In this document: positions 10,378-21,617 of the stretch, piece after piece
How the letters are laid out: each line of letters begins with the position of its first letter
How positions within the stretch are numbered: position 1 is the first letter of the stretch
Source of the DNA: Thalassia testudinum
Lineage: Eukaryota; Streptophyta; Magnoliopsida; Alismatales; Hydrocharitaceae
Assembly (NCBI GenBank): GCA_037157565.1
Contig: JAZHRO010000013.1
Span: 81,337,501 to 81,401,500, forward strand
Reading direction: 5' to 3'
DNA: 64,000 nucleotides
Notes under the pieces: model-generated
What the model saw: the letters and a program-made list of their open reading frames with translations, nothing else
The model's database searches: none
Told to the model about the DNA's origin: nothing
Translations under genes and position numbers: made by a program

Positions 10378-12575
10378 TCACCTTGGCCTACTTTGCAAAC
10401 AGATCCAGCCCAATTACATTTCTACCCCTAACTTTTGAAAACCTCTACAGAAACCCCCTAACTTCGTCGTTGTTCTTTGCAATTAGGTCCCTCCACCATT
10501 ATAGTGGAGGGAATCCTACTCCGACGGGGTATCGAGGGAAAGAACTCCCTGATTCCTCAGAGAATCCACTTCAAATTTGAAAGGGAGATTCTCTGAGAAA
10601 TCTCCTCCAGTTTGAACATAGCCAGAGGATTGATTTGGCACCCAATCTTTCATGCGAATGGATGAGAGATTTGGGTCATCTTCGACCTTCCAACTCCGAC
10701 GAGTTTGCCATGCATGGAAGCTTGGCTTCCAAGCACAATTCTGCCAGGGACTATGAAAGGATGCCCAGACCAACCCGTCACCCCTAAGCTTGAATTTGGC
10801 CTGAGATACCTCCTAATTTGTCACTTCCCCCTCCGGCCAACAACCCAGCAAGGTCCGGCGATCTCTCTCTCTCTCTCATCGCTCTACCACAATACCAGTG
10901 GCAGGGTTCCCTTTATCCCCGTCGTCCGCGTCGCGCCGCACCAGCGACGTCCCTACAACCCTCTCATTGTCGCCGTCCTCCCACTGGGTACTTCGTCTCC
11001 GGTGACGGCAGTACGAGCCGGTCGCCTCCTCTACATCCCCCTTCGTCTGTCAATACTCAGTTAAGTCGTCTCTCTCTTCTCATCATTTTTCCGTTATTTA
11101 TTTTTGCAAATACGCCTCAATGCTCGCAAACCACCATCACCTTCTCTACCTCTGGTCAGACCTCTGGCGAGGTGTTCCCGTCACTCCACGCCTCCACCCA
11201 CCTTGCCAACTATCTCATGAGAATTGCCACACCTCACTGACCCTATCCCCTCATTCAATTCACCGTGCCAAGCCCCCAGAACACCCCCCAAACACACCTA
11301 CTTTCGCACGCACAGGGTAACCTAGGCACGCACCCTCAGGCCACCCCATGCCATGCCGACCACCGTACCACCTTCACCGTGTTCAAGTGAAGCTCCCTGC
11401 ATGTTCTGACAAGGCCGCAAGGCCATTTTCTTGCTGACAGGGTTTGAGGCCTTCGTCACCATTGACGAAGCACGAAGCTTGTTTGAAAGCTTCATCCAAG
11501 ACTCCAGGCACCAGGTAATCAGTCCTAGGTCACGTGGATTCCCTTCGCGCACATCTTTAGCCCAGCAATTGGCATCGACGCCTATGCAGCTGCTGCAATC
11601 AAGGGAAACATCCGCTGCTAGCGCTCGCGAAGAAGGTGGGACAACATAGTCCCACCTCGGAAGTGGAGGAGCGGATGCAGTGATATAAGTTGAAAAAGTG
11701 TAAAAGGTTCATTACCTCCTGACCATGGGGTGAGGTCACACTCGCCCTCACTGCCTCATCCGTGACCCCACTGCCTGCAGACATGGCCCTGACCCATATA
11801 CCCAATTAGCCTGCACTCCTCGCCCACCACACACGCTGGTGGGCCTACTCCCGGGCACGCTTACCTGACCCAATAACCCAAGAAGGCTCTGGGAGAGTAA
11901 GCCTAAGTGAGAAAGAAGAGGAGAGATCACGGGGGAGGGTAGGGGTAGGTTTTGCTCTGAGGAGAAGAAGAGGAAACCAAGGAAGGAAAGGGTGGCAGCT
12001 AGAGAAGCTAAGGAATGAGAAGGCAAAGCAAAAGAGGAGGAAGCTAAAGAGCTAAAGGCAGAAGAGAAGGAAAGAAAGGAGAAGAAGAAAGAGGAGCCGT
12101 AGAGGCAGAAGAGAAGGAAAGAAGAAATCAAAGAATGAAGCTAAAGAAGTGCTGCAGAGGTAGAAGAGAAGGAAAGAAGAAATCAAAGAAGGATGAAGAA
12201 GCTAAGAAGAAAGAGGGCCGTTAGAGACTGAGAACAGAAGAAAGAAAAGAAAGAAGAAGAAGGAGATCAGAGACAGACAACCAAGCAATTGAAGCACTGT
12301 AGCAACTTCATATTTAAGACTTCTGATTTTCAAAATCAGACGTCCATATTTTTTCTGCTTCTCCCTTATACATTGACATTGTGTTTTTTGCACTATACTT
12401 GATTTTCATTGCATATTATATTCAATCTTAGAGTTGTGTTCTTGATTTTAAGACCCCAATTTGCTCCCTGTGTTCGACCTTGGACTTAAAACTTCGAGTA
12501 ATAAAATTCATTTATTTTCAAGCGATTTCAACTATACTACAACGCATTGATTTTAACATTGATCTTGCCTCGACA
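10378..12575 (+). mobile_element. Second LTR copy of element A lacking its 5' part
   Basis: Collinear with 209-2419 and ending in the same way (GACA at 12575). The first several hundred bases of a complete LTR and the preceding purine tract are missing. It is followed by AAATAGGTTAGTT, which resumes Athila 3' internal sequence rather than unrelated DNA. Either it is the deletion-damaged 3' LTR of A inserted in A2, or an LTR fragment joined in by recombination. No matching target duplication can be checked because the left end of A is outside the window. Confidence 0.65.
11648..11690 (+). promoter_or_regulatory. USE plus TATA-like pair, second A LTR copy
   Basis: AGTCCCACCTCG at 11648-11659, then 24 nt, then TATAAGT from 11684. 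It is closer to the USE consensus than the 5' LTR copy. It sits on the right arm of a perfect inverted repeat, GGTGGGAC-AACATA-GTCCCACC. Confidence 0.5.
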
Positions 12576-12810
12576 AAATAGGTTAGTTCCTGTAGGCCTT
12601 AGAAACCTTCGTGGCAGACTGAGGCTAAAGCTATTCAGGTTTGGATCTTGGTTGATACTTGAGTACCTCTAGGCCTACTATTGGCATTCTAACCTAATTT
12701 ACAAAAGAAAGCACACAACCGAAATTTGAGCATAAAAAGGCATGGTTTAGAATTTGAGTTGATTCCATGAGATTTTGCTAAGGGACTAGCAAATGCTAGG
12801 CATGGGGATA
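12576..12810 (+). other. 3' internal tail and purine tract of element A2
   Basis: Matches 21618-21855 of element B in reverse complement (GAGTACCTCTAGGCCTACT, then GGGACTAGCAAA). It ends in TAGGCATGGGGATA, the second-strand primer tract directly before the LTR at 12811. Confidence 0.75.
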
Positions 12811-13767
12811 TGATGGGAACACCATCATGAGCCATAACTAGCTCAATTTGATCTGATAAAGTCATTAAATGTTCTTACATAACCGCCAGAGAGCCTTAAT
12901 TCACTGCAAATCCATTTTGAGGGAAATACAATAAAATAGGGGAAAAATTGTAGTTTTAACAGTATATCTCAGTTGCAGAACAATCATGGGTTTTCTCAGG
13001 GGTTAATTAAGGGTTAAATGGTCTTAAGAGTCTAACAAGTGGGTTCGCACAAATAGAAAAGTGTATTCGTGTGTTTTGAGAATTAAATGACATCTGAAAC
13101 CCTAAAAACTAACCTGCTTAATTAACTGAGGTTTTGGTCAGAATAAAATTTACCTAAACTCTCTAAAATTCATAGAAAATTATTCTCTAGGGTTTGGTAC
13201 CTCCAATTTGACCATCAAAACCCATTTTGATCCAAAATAGAGTCTTAGACAGACATTTTCCTTAATTTGGGTAATTGAATAAATTATCTAGTCAAACTAG
13301 GTCAAAACTAAAATCCAACTTCACCAATGGATTCCTTGAGTCCAAATTAGATTTGTACCAAAATTTTGGCCCAATCTGAGATCATCCTGACCAAGTTTGC
13401 AATTTAGTGTTGTCTGATTCTTTTATTACACACTCATGTCCCTAACTTTTGAATTTCTTACAAATAACCCCCCAACTTTGTTATCATCTTCACAAAAAGG
13501 TCCCTTCTACCATGAAATCCTAATCCTACAACTCCGACGACTTTTGATTGAAGAGAACTCCTTCTCTGATCAATCAATCCCTTCCAAAATTAGAAGGGAG
13601 ATTCCTTAAGGAGTCCTCTTTCCATTGAACCCATCCATGAGCCCCAAAACCTTCCTAATCTCTTCTGCGAACGCATGAGAGATTTGGATATTTTTAGGTT
13701 TCCAACTCCAACTAGCTTTCCAAGTTTGGGAAGCTTGCTTCCCAAGCTCTAAACTTCATCTAGAGCC

Positions 13768-13777
13768 CTATAAAAGG
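13768..13777 (+). promoter_or_regulatory. Pol II TATA box in the A2 LTR
   Basis: CTATAAAAGG followed by ATCCCC, aligned with the TATA boxes of the A and B LTRs. Confidence 0.7.
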
Positions 13778-14665
13778 ATCCCCAGGGCTCAGCCGAACTT
13801 CTCAGCTAAGTTTTGGCCAAAATACCCTCTTCAAACTCCTTCCCCAGCCATCTCCTACTTATCTCCGGTGAGCTCCTCCCTCTGTCATCCTACGACCTCC
13901 CAACGACCAAATTGGGAGTGCTACGTTCCTCCCCTCCTTCGTCTGCTCCTCGACGACCAAGTCAGGGGCTCCTAGATCCCCTTCTTCCTCGCCATCCCCC
14001 TCCAGAGAATTCGTCCCCTCCAGCGTCAGCCAATCAAAGTCAGCATGGATCTCCTCCCTCATCCTCCCTTATCTAGGTCCTTAGTTTCCTCCTTTCCTCT
14101 ACTCTATTTCTCTCTTCTTCATCACTCAAAACCACCCTCGACAACACCAAACGTTGTCATCTTCTTCACCTTCAACTGACCTCTGGAAAGGTCCTCCACC
14201 CACTCCACTATCCCAAATACATCGCCAACACTGCCAAAACCTCTGTTGTGACCCGAGGAGCAAAAGCCCTAACCTAGTTAGGTCGATTGCCCCTTTAAAG
14301 CTTTCGACAAATAGACCCACCTCCGGCCACCGTTCGAGAGGTCGTCAAACCTCCTCACTCTGCCAAACACCTCCGCACCACCACTGTTGCACTCTACGAA
14401 GACCGGCGATGCTTCCTAAACTATTTTGACGTGGCCATTAGAACTTGTTCCTGTTTTCAGGTATAGGACCCCCTGCACCATTATTGGAGCTTCTTTGCAA
14501 AGCTCCAAGCCTTGTTCGTGTAGGAATTCGCCCAGGTACCAACTCCTAGAGTTGCGGAATTGCATCAGGAATACACTTGGACTTCCAATTGGAGCCTTTG
14601 ATCGTTCCTAAGAGCTCAATCATTGCTTCAGCTGCTGCTACCTCACGCGGAGAAGGGACAACTTT

Positions 14666-14708
14666 AGTCCCACCTCAGAAGTGGGCAACCAAGCCAGTGG
14701 CATAAATT
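14666..14708 (+). promoter_or_regulatory. USE plus TATA-like pair in the A2 LTR
   Basis: AGTCCCACCTCA at 14666-14677, then exactly 24 nt, then ATAAATT from 14702. The spacer differs strongly from that of A, yet the spacing is the same. TTGCCTC, common to all these LTRs, starts about 28 nt after the TATA-like box. Confidence 0.45.
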
Positions 14709-14840
14709 GATTTTCTGCCACTGGCTTATTGCCTCAGCATGCACAGGGGGTGAGGTCCACACATGCACATGCCTCATGCATGCCCTTGCCACGCTCACGC
14801 CTTGCAGGTCTGGGCTCAGTCCGTTTACTGGATACCCAGG

Positions 14841-15358
14841 TGATAAGTCCACTTTCGTGGACCATTAGTTAGCCTAAGAACTATTTAATTATTTGCTCGT
14901 AGTTGTTAATTGACTAGGAGATTTATGGTAATTTACCTTAGTCTGCAAATAATTTTATGCATTAATTTTACATTTAACCACATATGATATGATACTATAA
15001 TTCATTTAATGAATGTAGACTAGGTACATGAGTTTAGACGTCCATTTCTACATCTATAAGAAGTCTGGAGAAAATGACGGACATCTGGGACCGCCAGTAG
15101 GAACTTACTGATATCTACATTTTTAAGACATCTGAAGGTCTGATCAGACGTCTGATGAAGAAGTTGCCTGACAAATTCTACTGCTCGAACCACTCACATC
15201 CTTCGCAGGTGGTTGGAGAAGCATTCGGCGGAAGTAACAAATTGTAGATAAGAAGAGCAGTTTGAGGACTCTCGCCATCATGATCTTCACCCCTTTGCGG
15301 GGCCAGGCTCTCCAATCTTCTCCACCGTGCACCGAGGGATTAAACCGTGGCTATGGCG
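14841..15358 (+). mobile_element. Element D 5' LTR, left part
   Basis: Matches the start of the D 3' LTR at 42307. It is split after TGGCG at 15354-15358 by element C. It contains ATCAGACGTCTGAT near 15150, a palindrome also present in other LTRs of the window. Confidence 0.85.
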
Positions 15359-17068
15359 TGTGATTTCCCTACTCGGAGGGGGTGAGATCAGCGTGACGTA
15401 AAAAAATGTGGAATATAATGTAAACAATCTCACAAAAAATCAATCGCACAAAGTACACAATAATTTTTAGGTGGAAACCCAAATCGGGTGAAAACCACCA
15501 CCTAACCCTCTCGAGTTAGGATTTTCTGATCAACCAAGTTGATCAAATCCACTAACCGAATCACTTAAACGAGGGTGATTCAACCTCAATTACAACCACG
15601 CTACTTCATACGAGGGTAGTGTACCTCAAACCCCTTCGCTTCACGAGAAGGATTTTGTCCCACGAAGGAGACGGGAATTCGCAAAGCGAATACCCAACCA
15701 AATAACAAAGATAAATGACAACAATCCTATAGAGACAACAAAGTAATTTAAACCTAGCTTCTATAGGAATTAGGAAACTCCCCTTTGAAGGAGTGCGTCG
15801 GATCGATGACGCGAGTGCGTGAGCCACGCGACGGCGCAACGTTGCTCTCGTGAACTACGGCAGGAGAGCGGGTGCGCGAAGGCTTGATGCTCTCAAGATG
15901 TAGAGCAAGAGCTTGGAGAGCAAGAGCTTGGAGAACAAGAATGGAAATGCTTGTTCTTGGTGTGTCTAGGTGTATGTTTTGTGCAAGAGGCTCCTCTCGA
16001 TTTATAGAGGCCTTAGGAAGGCTTTGGAAGGCTTAGGAAAGGTTCCATAGCCATTGGGAGCAAAGCCCAAGAGAATCAGGCCGAAATCAGGAATAATGAT
16101 TGCACTGACGGGCTTATCAGACGTCTGATCCTGGCATCAGATGTTTGGAAGATCACTTTAAGACGTCTGATTTTAGGCGGGTTTCCTCCTGACTTGGATC
16201 AGATCTAAACAGGGTTCTAGTGCAAGTCCATCAGACGACATACAGGATGTCTGGCACTATGTCTGGACGTCTGGAAACCTACTTTTTCGTGGGAATGGAT
16301 TTCCAAGAGAATGCAACGGCTAGAAAATCTCTGAGAAGAGATTTTGGGGCAGCCGAGGCAAAACAGTCATCTATCAGACGTCTGGAAAGGCCTAAGGACG
16401 TCTGATAAGGCTCTAACGGTCATATCCTTGAGTGTTTGCTAAGTCAGCCAACGGTCCACTAATTGGATGTCTGGCACTAGTCATCAGACGTCTTCTAAGA
16501 CGTCTGGACTATGGTCTGGACGTTTGATTTCATCAGACAGAACTACCAAGTCCAGCCTAAATGTTTATCAAACGTCTGAATCAATAGTCAGACATCTGAA
16601 TCAACAGTCAGACGTCTTAAAACACATTATCAGATGTCTGATCTTGGAATTAGACTTCTGGAAATGCTGTTTGAACCCTATATTGGTTTTCTAAGTTCTC
16701 TACAGAAAACCTAAGTATCCTAGGGTTATGCGGGTTTCTCTAGGACTACTGTTAGGGTACTTTGAGGCTCTTTGACATAATGTTCTAAGGAAATAAAGAG
16801 CAAGAAAATAAAGACAAAAGTACATGAAAGGAATAAATAGAATTCTATCCTATTCTTCTTATCCTTCCATCTTCAATCTATCGCTCCTCGCGAATCTCCT
16901 CTGTTTTCCATCAAGCTCCTCCAATCCATCCTGGATGTGAGCTCGAACTCCGTCTGGTCACGTCTCCATTTGCAATTCACCTGAAATCTAAGACTCCAAG
17001 TGCAAATGTTAAATGACACGTATTTTGTTATCATCAAAACAAATGATCGTGGTGCTCTAGCACCAACA
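15359..17068 (-). mobile_element. Element C 3' LTR
   Basis: Read on the minus strand it runs from TGTTGGTGCTAGAGC to GGGAAATCACA. It matches 34606-36312 throughout. A CTATAAATCG TATA box lies on the minus strand near 15998-16010. A purine tract adjoins it at 17069. Confidence 0.88.
16110..16670. repeat. Array of CAGACGTCTG palindromes in the C 3' LTR
   Basis: More than ten perfect or near-perfect copies of CAGACGTCTG or half-sites, irregularly spaced. The matching array in the 5' LTR is at 35370-35910. Sireviruses are known for palindrome clusters in the LTR promoter region. The core GACGTC is a plant bZIP C-box. Confidence 0.75.
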
Positions 17069-17491
17069 ATCTCCCCCTTTTTGATGATGACAAAACCATA
17101 ATAATGCAAAAAATCCTCCCCCTTTTTGACATTATCAGAAAGGTTTAATTGATTTTACATTTCCTATAATTTTCCCTTAAAACATGCTCTTCTATGAATT
17201 TCTTTTAAACAAGAGTAATGTCCTCCCCCTTTCTATAACAACAAGATAGCTATTATTTTCTCCCCCTTACTGAAGGAAATTTAGCTAACTTGCATCTCCC
17301 CCTTAAAAATTGACAATTAGCTCATAAAATTTTTAACTCCCCCTATCTAAATGCTAATGATAAAAAGATAGGGTAAAGAATTTTTACCTCACCTACCATG
17401 GCCAATAAAATGGTCCAAATGGTGGTGGTGGATGCCACATCGGATGGGGCTCCCATCCGTACCTTGGAGGCCTGGGCATCGGCGCCGGTCT
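17069..17491 (-). other. Multiple polypurine tracts of element C
   Basis: On the minus strand at least six G-runs such as AAAAAGGGGGAGAT, AAAAAGGGGGAGGA and AGAAAGGGGGAGGA lie within about 280 bases before the 3' LTR. Arrays of purine tracts are a described Sirevirus trait. The one touching the LTR (17069-17082) is the likely plus-strand primer. Confidence 0.75.
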
Positions 17492-18925
17492 CTAATCTGG
17501 TGGTCGACGTGCGGCGGGATCATTATTTGTTCGCCGTCTCGTCGGTCTTCTCATTCTCCTCCTTGGTCTGCTGCTTGGTTCTCCCAACACGAGTTGACCA
17601 GCCTTGAGCTTGTAGGTCCAGTCCTTCGTATTGTAGTTATCCCTGAAACCTACAAAACAAGATTCCAATTCTTTTTTCGGTATCCAAGTGAGCTTGGATC
17701 TGGATCTGTTAGCGGGTCTCCTTGACGGAGATCCTTTCTCAACCTTAGGGCTATAAAAATTATCTACTTTGTTGATTAATTTGTTGGAATTTTCCCTAAG
17801 ACATGCAATTTTTTTTTCTATAATATTCATCTTAGTCTTTAAATCAGAAATTTCTAATTTTAGACTAGCATTTTCCTTAATCAATTTAGTATTTTCATTG
17901 ATTAAATGTTTATTTTCTAATAACAGGTTATCATTTTTAGGACTAGCTTCTAGATCCTTGAGTTTTATTTCTAATCTTTCATTTTCACTTCTAAGAAAAC
18001 TAAGATTCTTTTTCATGCTATTGTTTTCTATTTTTAGTGATTTACTAACTTCAAAAAGCTCATTAAAAGCGTCTTGTAAATCCGGGTTTACCTCATTGTC
18101 GGAATCGCTTTCGCTGTCGCTGTCGCTATTGCTTCCTCTGGCCATGAAACCAAAGCAAGCGGTTTCTTCTTTTTCTTCTTCTTCCTCCGAGCTCGAATCG
18201 TCCCAAGTGGCTTGGAACGCCTTCTTCTTAGATTTCTTCTCCTTTTCCTTCTTTTCCTTTTTGAGAAGAGGGCATTCTGGTCGTAGGTGCCCTTTCTCGT
18301 TGCAGTGATAGCAACGTCTCGGGCTTTCCTTCTCCTTTTTCTCTTTCTTTGATTCCCTACAAAACTTGGAAAATTTTTTAAGTAAAATTCTAAAGTCTTC
18401 GTCATCGGAACTTACCTCGCTATCTGACGTGGCATTGAAGGCGAGAGTCTTCTTATGTTTAGTCTCCGGTGTATCCTTCTTCTTCTGCTTCAACTTTGTC
18501 TTGTAGGCCATTAGATTGCCTAGGAGATCTTCCATGTTGAGCTCCTCCACTTCGTTCGCCTCTTCGATGGCGGTGACTTTCTGTTCCCACTCTGGTCCAA
18601 GGGAACGAAGAAGCTTCCCTTGAAGCTCCCCCTTGATGAAAGTCTTCCCTAAAGCTTTCAAGTTATTTAAAATGAGAGTGAACCTAGTGTTCATCTCACT
18701 TAAGGATTCGTTAGATTTCATAGAAAAAGATTCAAATTCTTGAGAAAGTAAATTTATTTTAGAAGTTTTTACCTTAGAGGTACCTTCGTGAGTTACCTCA
18801 AGTGTGTGCCAAATCTCGTATGCGGTGGCGCATTGCGAGATTCTGTTGAACTCCTCCGAGCTGAGCGTGCAATACAACGCGTTCATTGTTTTTGCGTTGA
18901 GCGAGAGTTCCCGGATCTGCTGTTG
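17492..18925 (-). CDS. gag: Copia-type Gag, main part (element C)
   Basis: Open frame of about 478 codons up to the break made by element B. Order: the rest of the UBN2/DUF4219-type capsid region (IRELSLNAKTMNALYCTLS...), a Lys/Glu-rich linker, a CX2CX4HX4C zinc knuckle (CYHCNEKGHLRPEC, residues 192-205 from the methionine at 18886), Ser/Asp/Glu-rich segments and a long coiled coil. The Arg-rich C-terminus ends at a stop with no protease after it. With the 5' fragment at 34366-34605, and leaving out B and one target copy, the frame reads through without a shift, so the gag was intact when B landed. Gag forms the virus-like particle and binds element RNA. Confidence 0.85.
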   Translation of the reverse strand, partial: QQQIRELSLNAKTMNALYCTLSSEEFNRISQCATAYEIWHTLEVTHEGTSKVKTSKINLLSQEFESFSMKSNESLSEMNTRFTLILNNLKALGKTFIKGELQGKLLRSLGPEWEQKVTAIEEANEVEELNMEDLLGNLMAYKTKLKQKKKDTPETKHKKTLAFNATSDSEVSSDDEDFRILLKKFSKFCRESKKEKKEKESPRRCYHCNEKGHLRPECPLLKKEKKEKEKKSKKKAFQATWDDSSSEEEEEKEETACFGFMARGSNSDSDSESDSDNEVNPDLQDAFNELFEVSKSLKIENNSMKKNLSFLRSENERLEIKLKDLEASPKNDNLLLENKHLINENTKLIKENASLKLEISDLKTKMNIIEKKIACLRENSNKLINKVDNFYSPKVEKGSPSRRPANRSRSKLTWIPKKELESCFVGFRDNYNTKDWTYKLKAGQLVLGEPSSRPRRRMRRPTRRRTNNDPAARRPPD

Positions 18926-19772
18926 CGAGTTGTTTATCGCGCTCGATCAGGTTTTAAAAGATAATACGTTGTAATATAGCGAACAAAGCATTCAAACAAA
19001 TAGAGAATTTTATTACTCGAAAAACTAGAGTATCCGAGGTCGAACACAGAGAGCAATCTCAGTACTTTTAAAACTAAGGAATACAACTTTTAAATGAAGA
19101 ACAACTGATTCAAAGAGAGTTATAAAAAGAATTGTTAAAAGATAACAGGATTAGACATCTGATTTCTATATCAGACGTCTTAAATGCAACTATTCTTCTT
19201 CCTGTTTTGATTCTGCCTTGGCCTTCTCTGATTTTTGCTTGCTCTTCTCTCTTCTGCCTTCTTCTTCTTCGTAGGTTCCTTCTTCTTCTTTTCTTCTGAT
19301 CTACAGATCTTCTTCTTCCTTGAACTTCTCTTTCCTACCTTTGCTTCTTTTCTCTTCTATCTTCTTCTTCTTTTTGTCTGTAGTCCTTCTTTCTTTCATC
19401 TCTTCTCTTCTTCGCTCAACCTCTTCTTCTACTTCTTCTCTTCTTCCTCCTTGCAACTAAGTCTCCTTTCTTCAACGTCCGGCCTGCCTGCACAGGAGAG
19501 CAAAACCTACCCTGTCCCTCTACCCGCACATCCCTCTCTCTCTCTGAAATTCACTCAAGGACGCTCTCCCAGAGCCACGGGTAATCGGGTCGGATTTCGC
19601 ACCCGGGACCAGGCGCACCGCAGGTGGGTGATGCGCGAGGAGTGCTCAGGTTGGGTCAGGTCGGAGCCCACCAAATCCGCGAGGTGAAACTGCGGACGAG
19701 GCGAGCGTGGGATAAGGTGAGGGACCTCACCCCTGTGCATTCGGAGGCAACGAGGTAATATCACAAAAATAA

Positions 19773-19814
19773 TTTAAAGTATACCTGCGCTTTGCGTTTC
19801 GCCGATGTGGGACT
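19773..19814 (-). promoter_or_regulatory. USE plus TATA-like pair in the B 3' LTR
   Basis: On the minus strand AGTCCCACATCG (plus 19803-19814) is a perfect match to the plant snRNA USE. After exactly 24 nt comes TTTAAATT (plus 19771-19778). TTGCCTCC lies about 30 nt after the TATA-like box, as in A and A2. The 5' LTR copy keeps the USE (plus 32532-32543) but its box reads TTCAAATT. Confidence 0.55.
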
Positions 19815-20672
19815 ATTGGTTCTGCCCCGCTCCCGCGCGCATCCGCAGAGCCTTCGTGCAATCGCCATAGCTGCAGACGTTGCTGCGCTCCTTGCTGGAC
19901 TTAGACGCTTCGCACTACTGTCAAAATACGCTGCACCTGAAGATTGGAGAACCTGACGTCTGGAGCTGCTCCAACCGTCAACGGTGGCAGGGGCTAAAAT
20001 CCTGTCAAGCACAAAACAAGCCTCTCGGCTTAATCAGACCAGCTGGGCACCTTCGCCGTGGCACGGTGCTGCAGGTCGTGGGATGGCCTAAACGTGCGAG
20101 CCTAGGTCATCCTGTGACCGAAGGTGTGGGGGTGTTCGGGGGGTTGTGGTGGAGGCGTAGAGGGATGGTCGATGGGCGGAGATTGTTCCTTGTGGTGAGG
20201 CGGAGCTTATGAGACGGTTGGCGAGTCGTGTGGAGGGGCGGAATGATGGGGGAGGCTCGCCGGAGGTCGGTCGGTGACGTGGAAGATGAGGGTGGTCAGC
20301 GATGGTCGCGGGGTAATTAAATGAAATAAAAGGGGGAAAAGAGAGAGGGGAAGATGGAGAAGGTATCTGGAGTGTTCTGGAAGGGAGGGAGGCAGGGGAG
20401 TGGATGGCACGTAGCTGCCATCGTCGGAGAAGAAGAACCCTGAGGGAGGGAGCGGCGACGAGGACGAGGTCAGGAGAACACGCGCTTGGTATTGTGCGAT
20501 GCGGGAGGAAGAGACGAAGTTGACTCTGCTGCTGGTATGGCAGCAGAGCGACGAGAAGGAGGGAAGGAGGTCGCCAGAGCTTGCGGGTTTCTTGGCCGGA
20601 GATGGAAGAGAGGAAAATTTGGGGGAATCTCCGCCAAAACAAGTCTGAAGATCAACGGCCGGGTTTGGGGAT

Positions 20673-20682
20673 CCTTTTATAG
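20673..20682 (-). promoter_or_regulatory. Pol II TATA box in the B 3' LTR
   Basis: CTATAAAAGG on the minus strand, followed by ATCCCCAAAC. It aligns with the A and A2 boxes. Confidence 0.72.
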
Positions 20683-21617
20683 GTGTTGGCCGAACGTTCT
20701 AGTGTGCGGAGGGCTGCGCAATTATCTTCGACGGTTCACCGGAGAAGGGAAGAGGGTGGATACCCAAATCCCTCGTGCGTTCGCATGAGAGATTGGGTTC
20801 ACACCAGAGATCGTGATTGGCCTTAGATGGAAGGGAATTCCTCAGAGAATCTCCCTTCCATTTCTGGGAGGGGATCTCTGAGGAATCAGAGAGTATTCCC
20901 TCTCTAATCCTCGCCGGAGGTCGGTTCAGCCCTAACAATGGTGGCAGGACTTGATTGCAATGGTGGCGAGGAAATTAGGGGGCTCTGCAATGATTTTCAA
21001 AAGATAGGGGCCAAATTATGATTTGGGTGTACTAAATTGCAAAGTAGGTCAAGATGACCTCCCCTTCGGTCCAAATTTTGGTACAAACATAATTTTTACC
21101 TAACGAATCCAATGGTGAAGTTGGATTTTGGGTTTGACCTCGTTTGACTGGACATTTTACGTAAAAGCTCAAATTAGGTTAATTGATGAGCTAGGACCCT
21201 AATCTAGGTCAAACTGGGTTCCAAAGGCCAAATTAAGTGTTCTAAACCCTAGGGGATATTTTTTCATGATTTTTAGAGGGTTTACTTGATTTTTATTCTG
21301 ATCGTAACCTTGTTAATTTAAGTAGGTCTATTTTAGGGTTACCAAATGTCATTTAATTCCTAAATTTCACATGAACCCATTTCTGATTGACTCAACCCAC
21401 TTTTTATCTTATTTAGACCATTTAACCTATGTTTTGCCTTTGAGAAATCCCGTTTATGCACTGCAATGGTAAAATTACAGTTTTAACCTTTAATTCATAT
21501 TTTCTTCTCAGAGCACTTATTCCTTCATTTAGGCCTTCTTCTAGGTTATGTAGGAGCTTTTATCTTCTTTATTGGGTCAAAATGAGCTAGTTATGGCTCA
21601 TGATGAGGCTCTCATCA

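Larger units (their letters stand above)
12811..14840 (+). mobile_element. Element A2: Athila-type 3' LTR, left part
   Basis: Begins TGATGGGAACACCATCATGAG after a purine tract, like the B LTR start (TGATGAGAGCC). It aligns along the A and B LTRs but is clearly more diverged. It is interrupted at 14840 by element D; the duplicated target CCAGG is at 14836-14840 and 44202-44206. The right part lies at 44207-44900. Both parts total about 2.72 kb, matching the B LTR length. Confidence 0.8.
18931..21617 (-). mobile_element. Element B 3' LTR
   Basis: Read on the minus strand from TGATGAGAGCC to CGCGATAAACA. It is preceded in element sense by the purine tract GGCATGGGGGTA (plus 21618-21629). It contains a TATA box, the USE-like pair, a polypyrimidine tract (plus sense) and a CAGACGTCT site near 19170. 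Confidence 0.9.

Noticed and set aside
16110..16670. CRISPR-like array of short repeats
   Set aside because: Units are 10-bp palindromes with irregular spacing and orientation inside a plant LTR; no constant repeat-spacer length and no cas genes.
18088..18405. Basic 105-codon frame inside the copia gag
   Set aside because: Shadow of the Lys/Glu-rich gag linker in another frame of the same strand.
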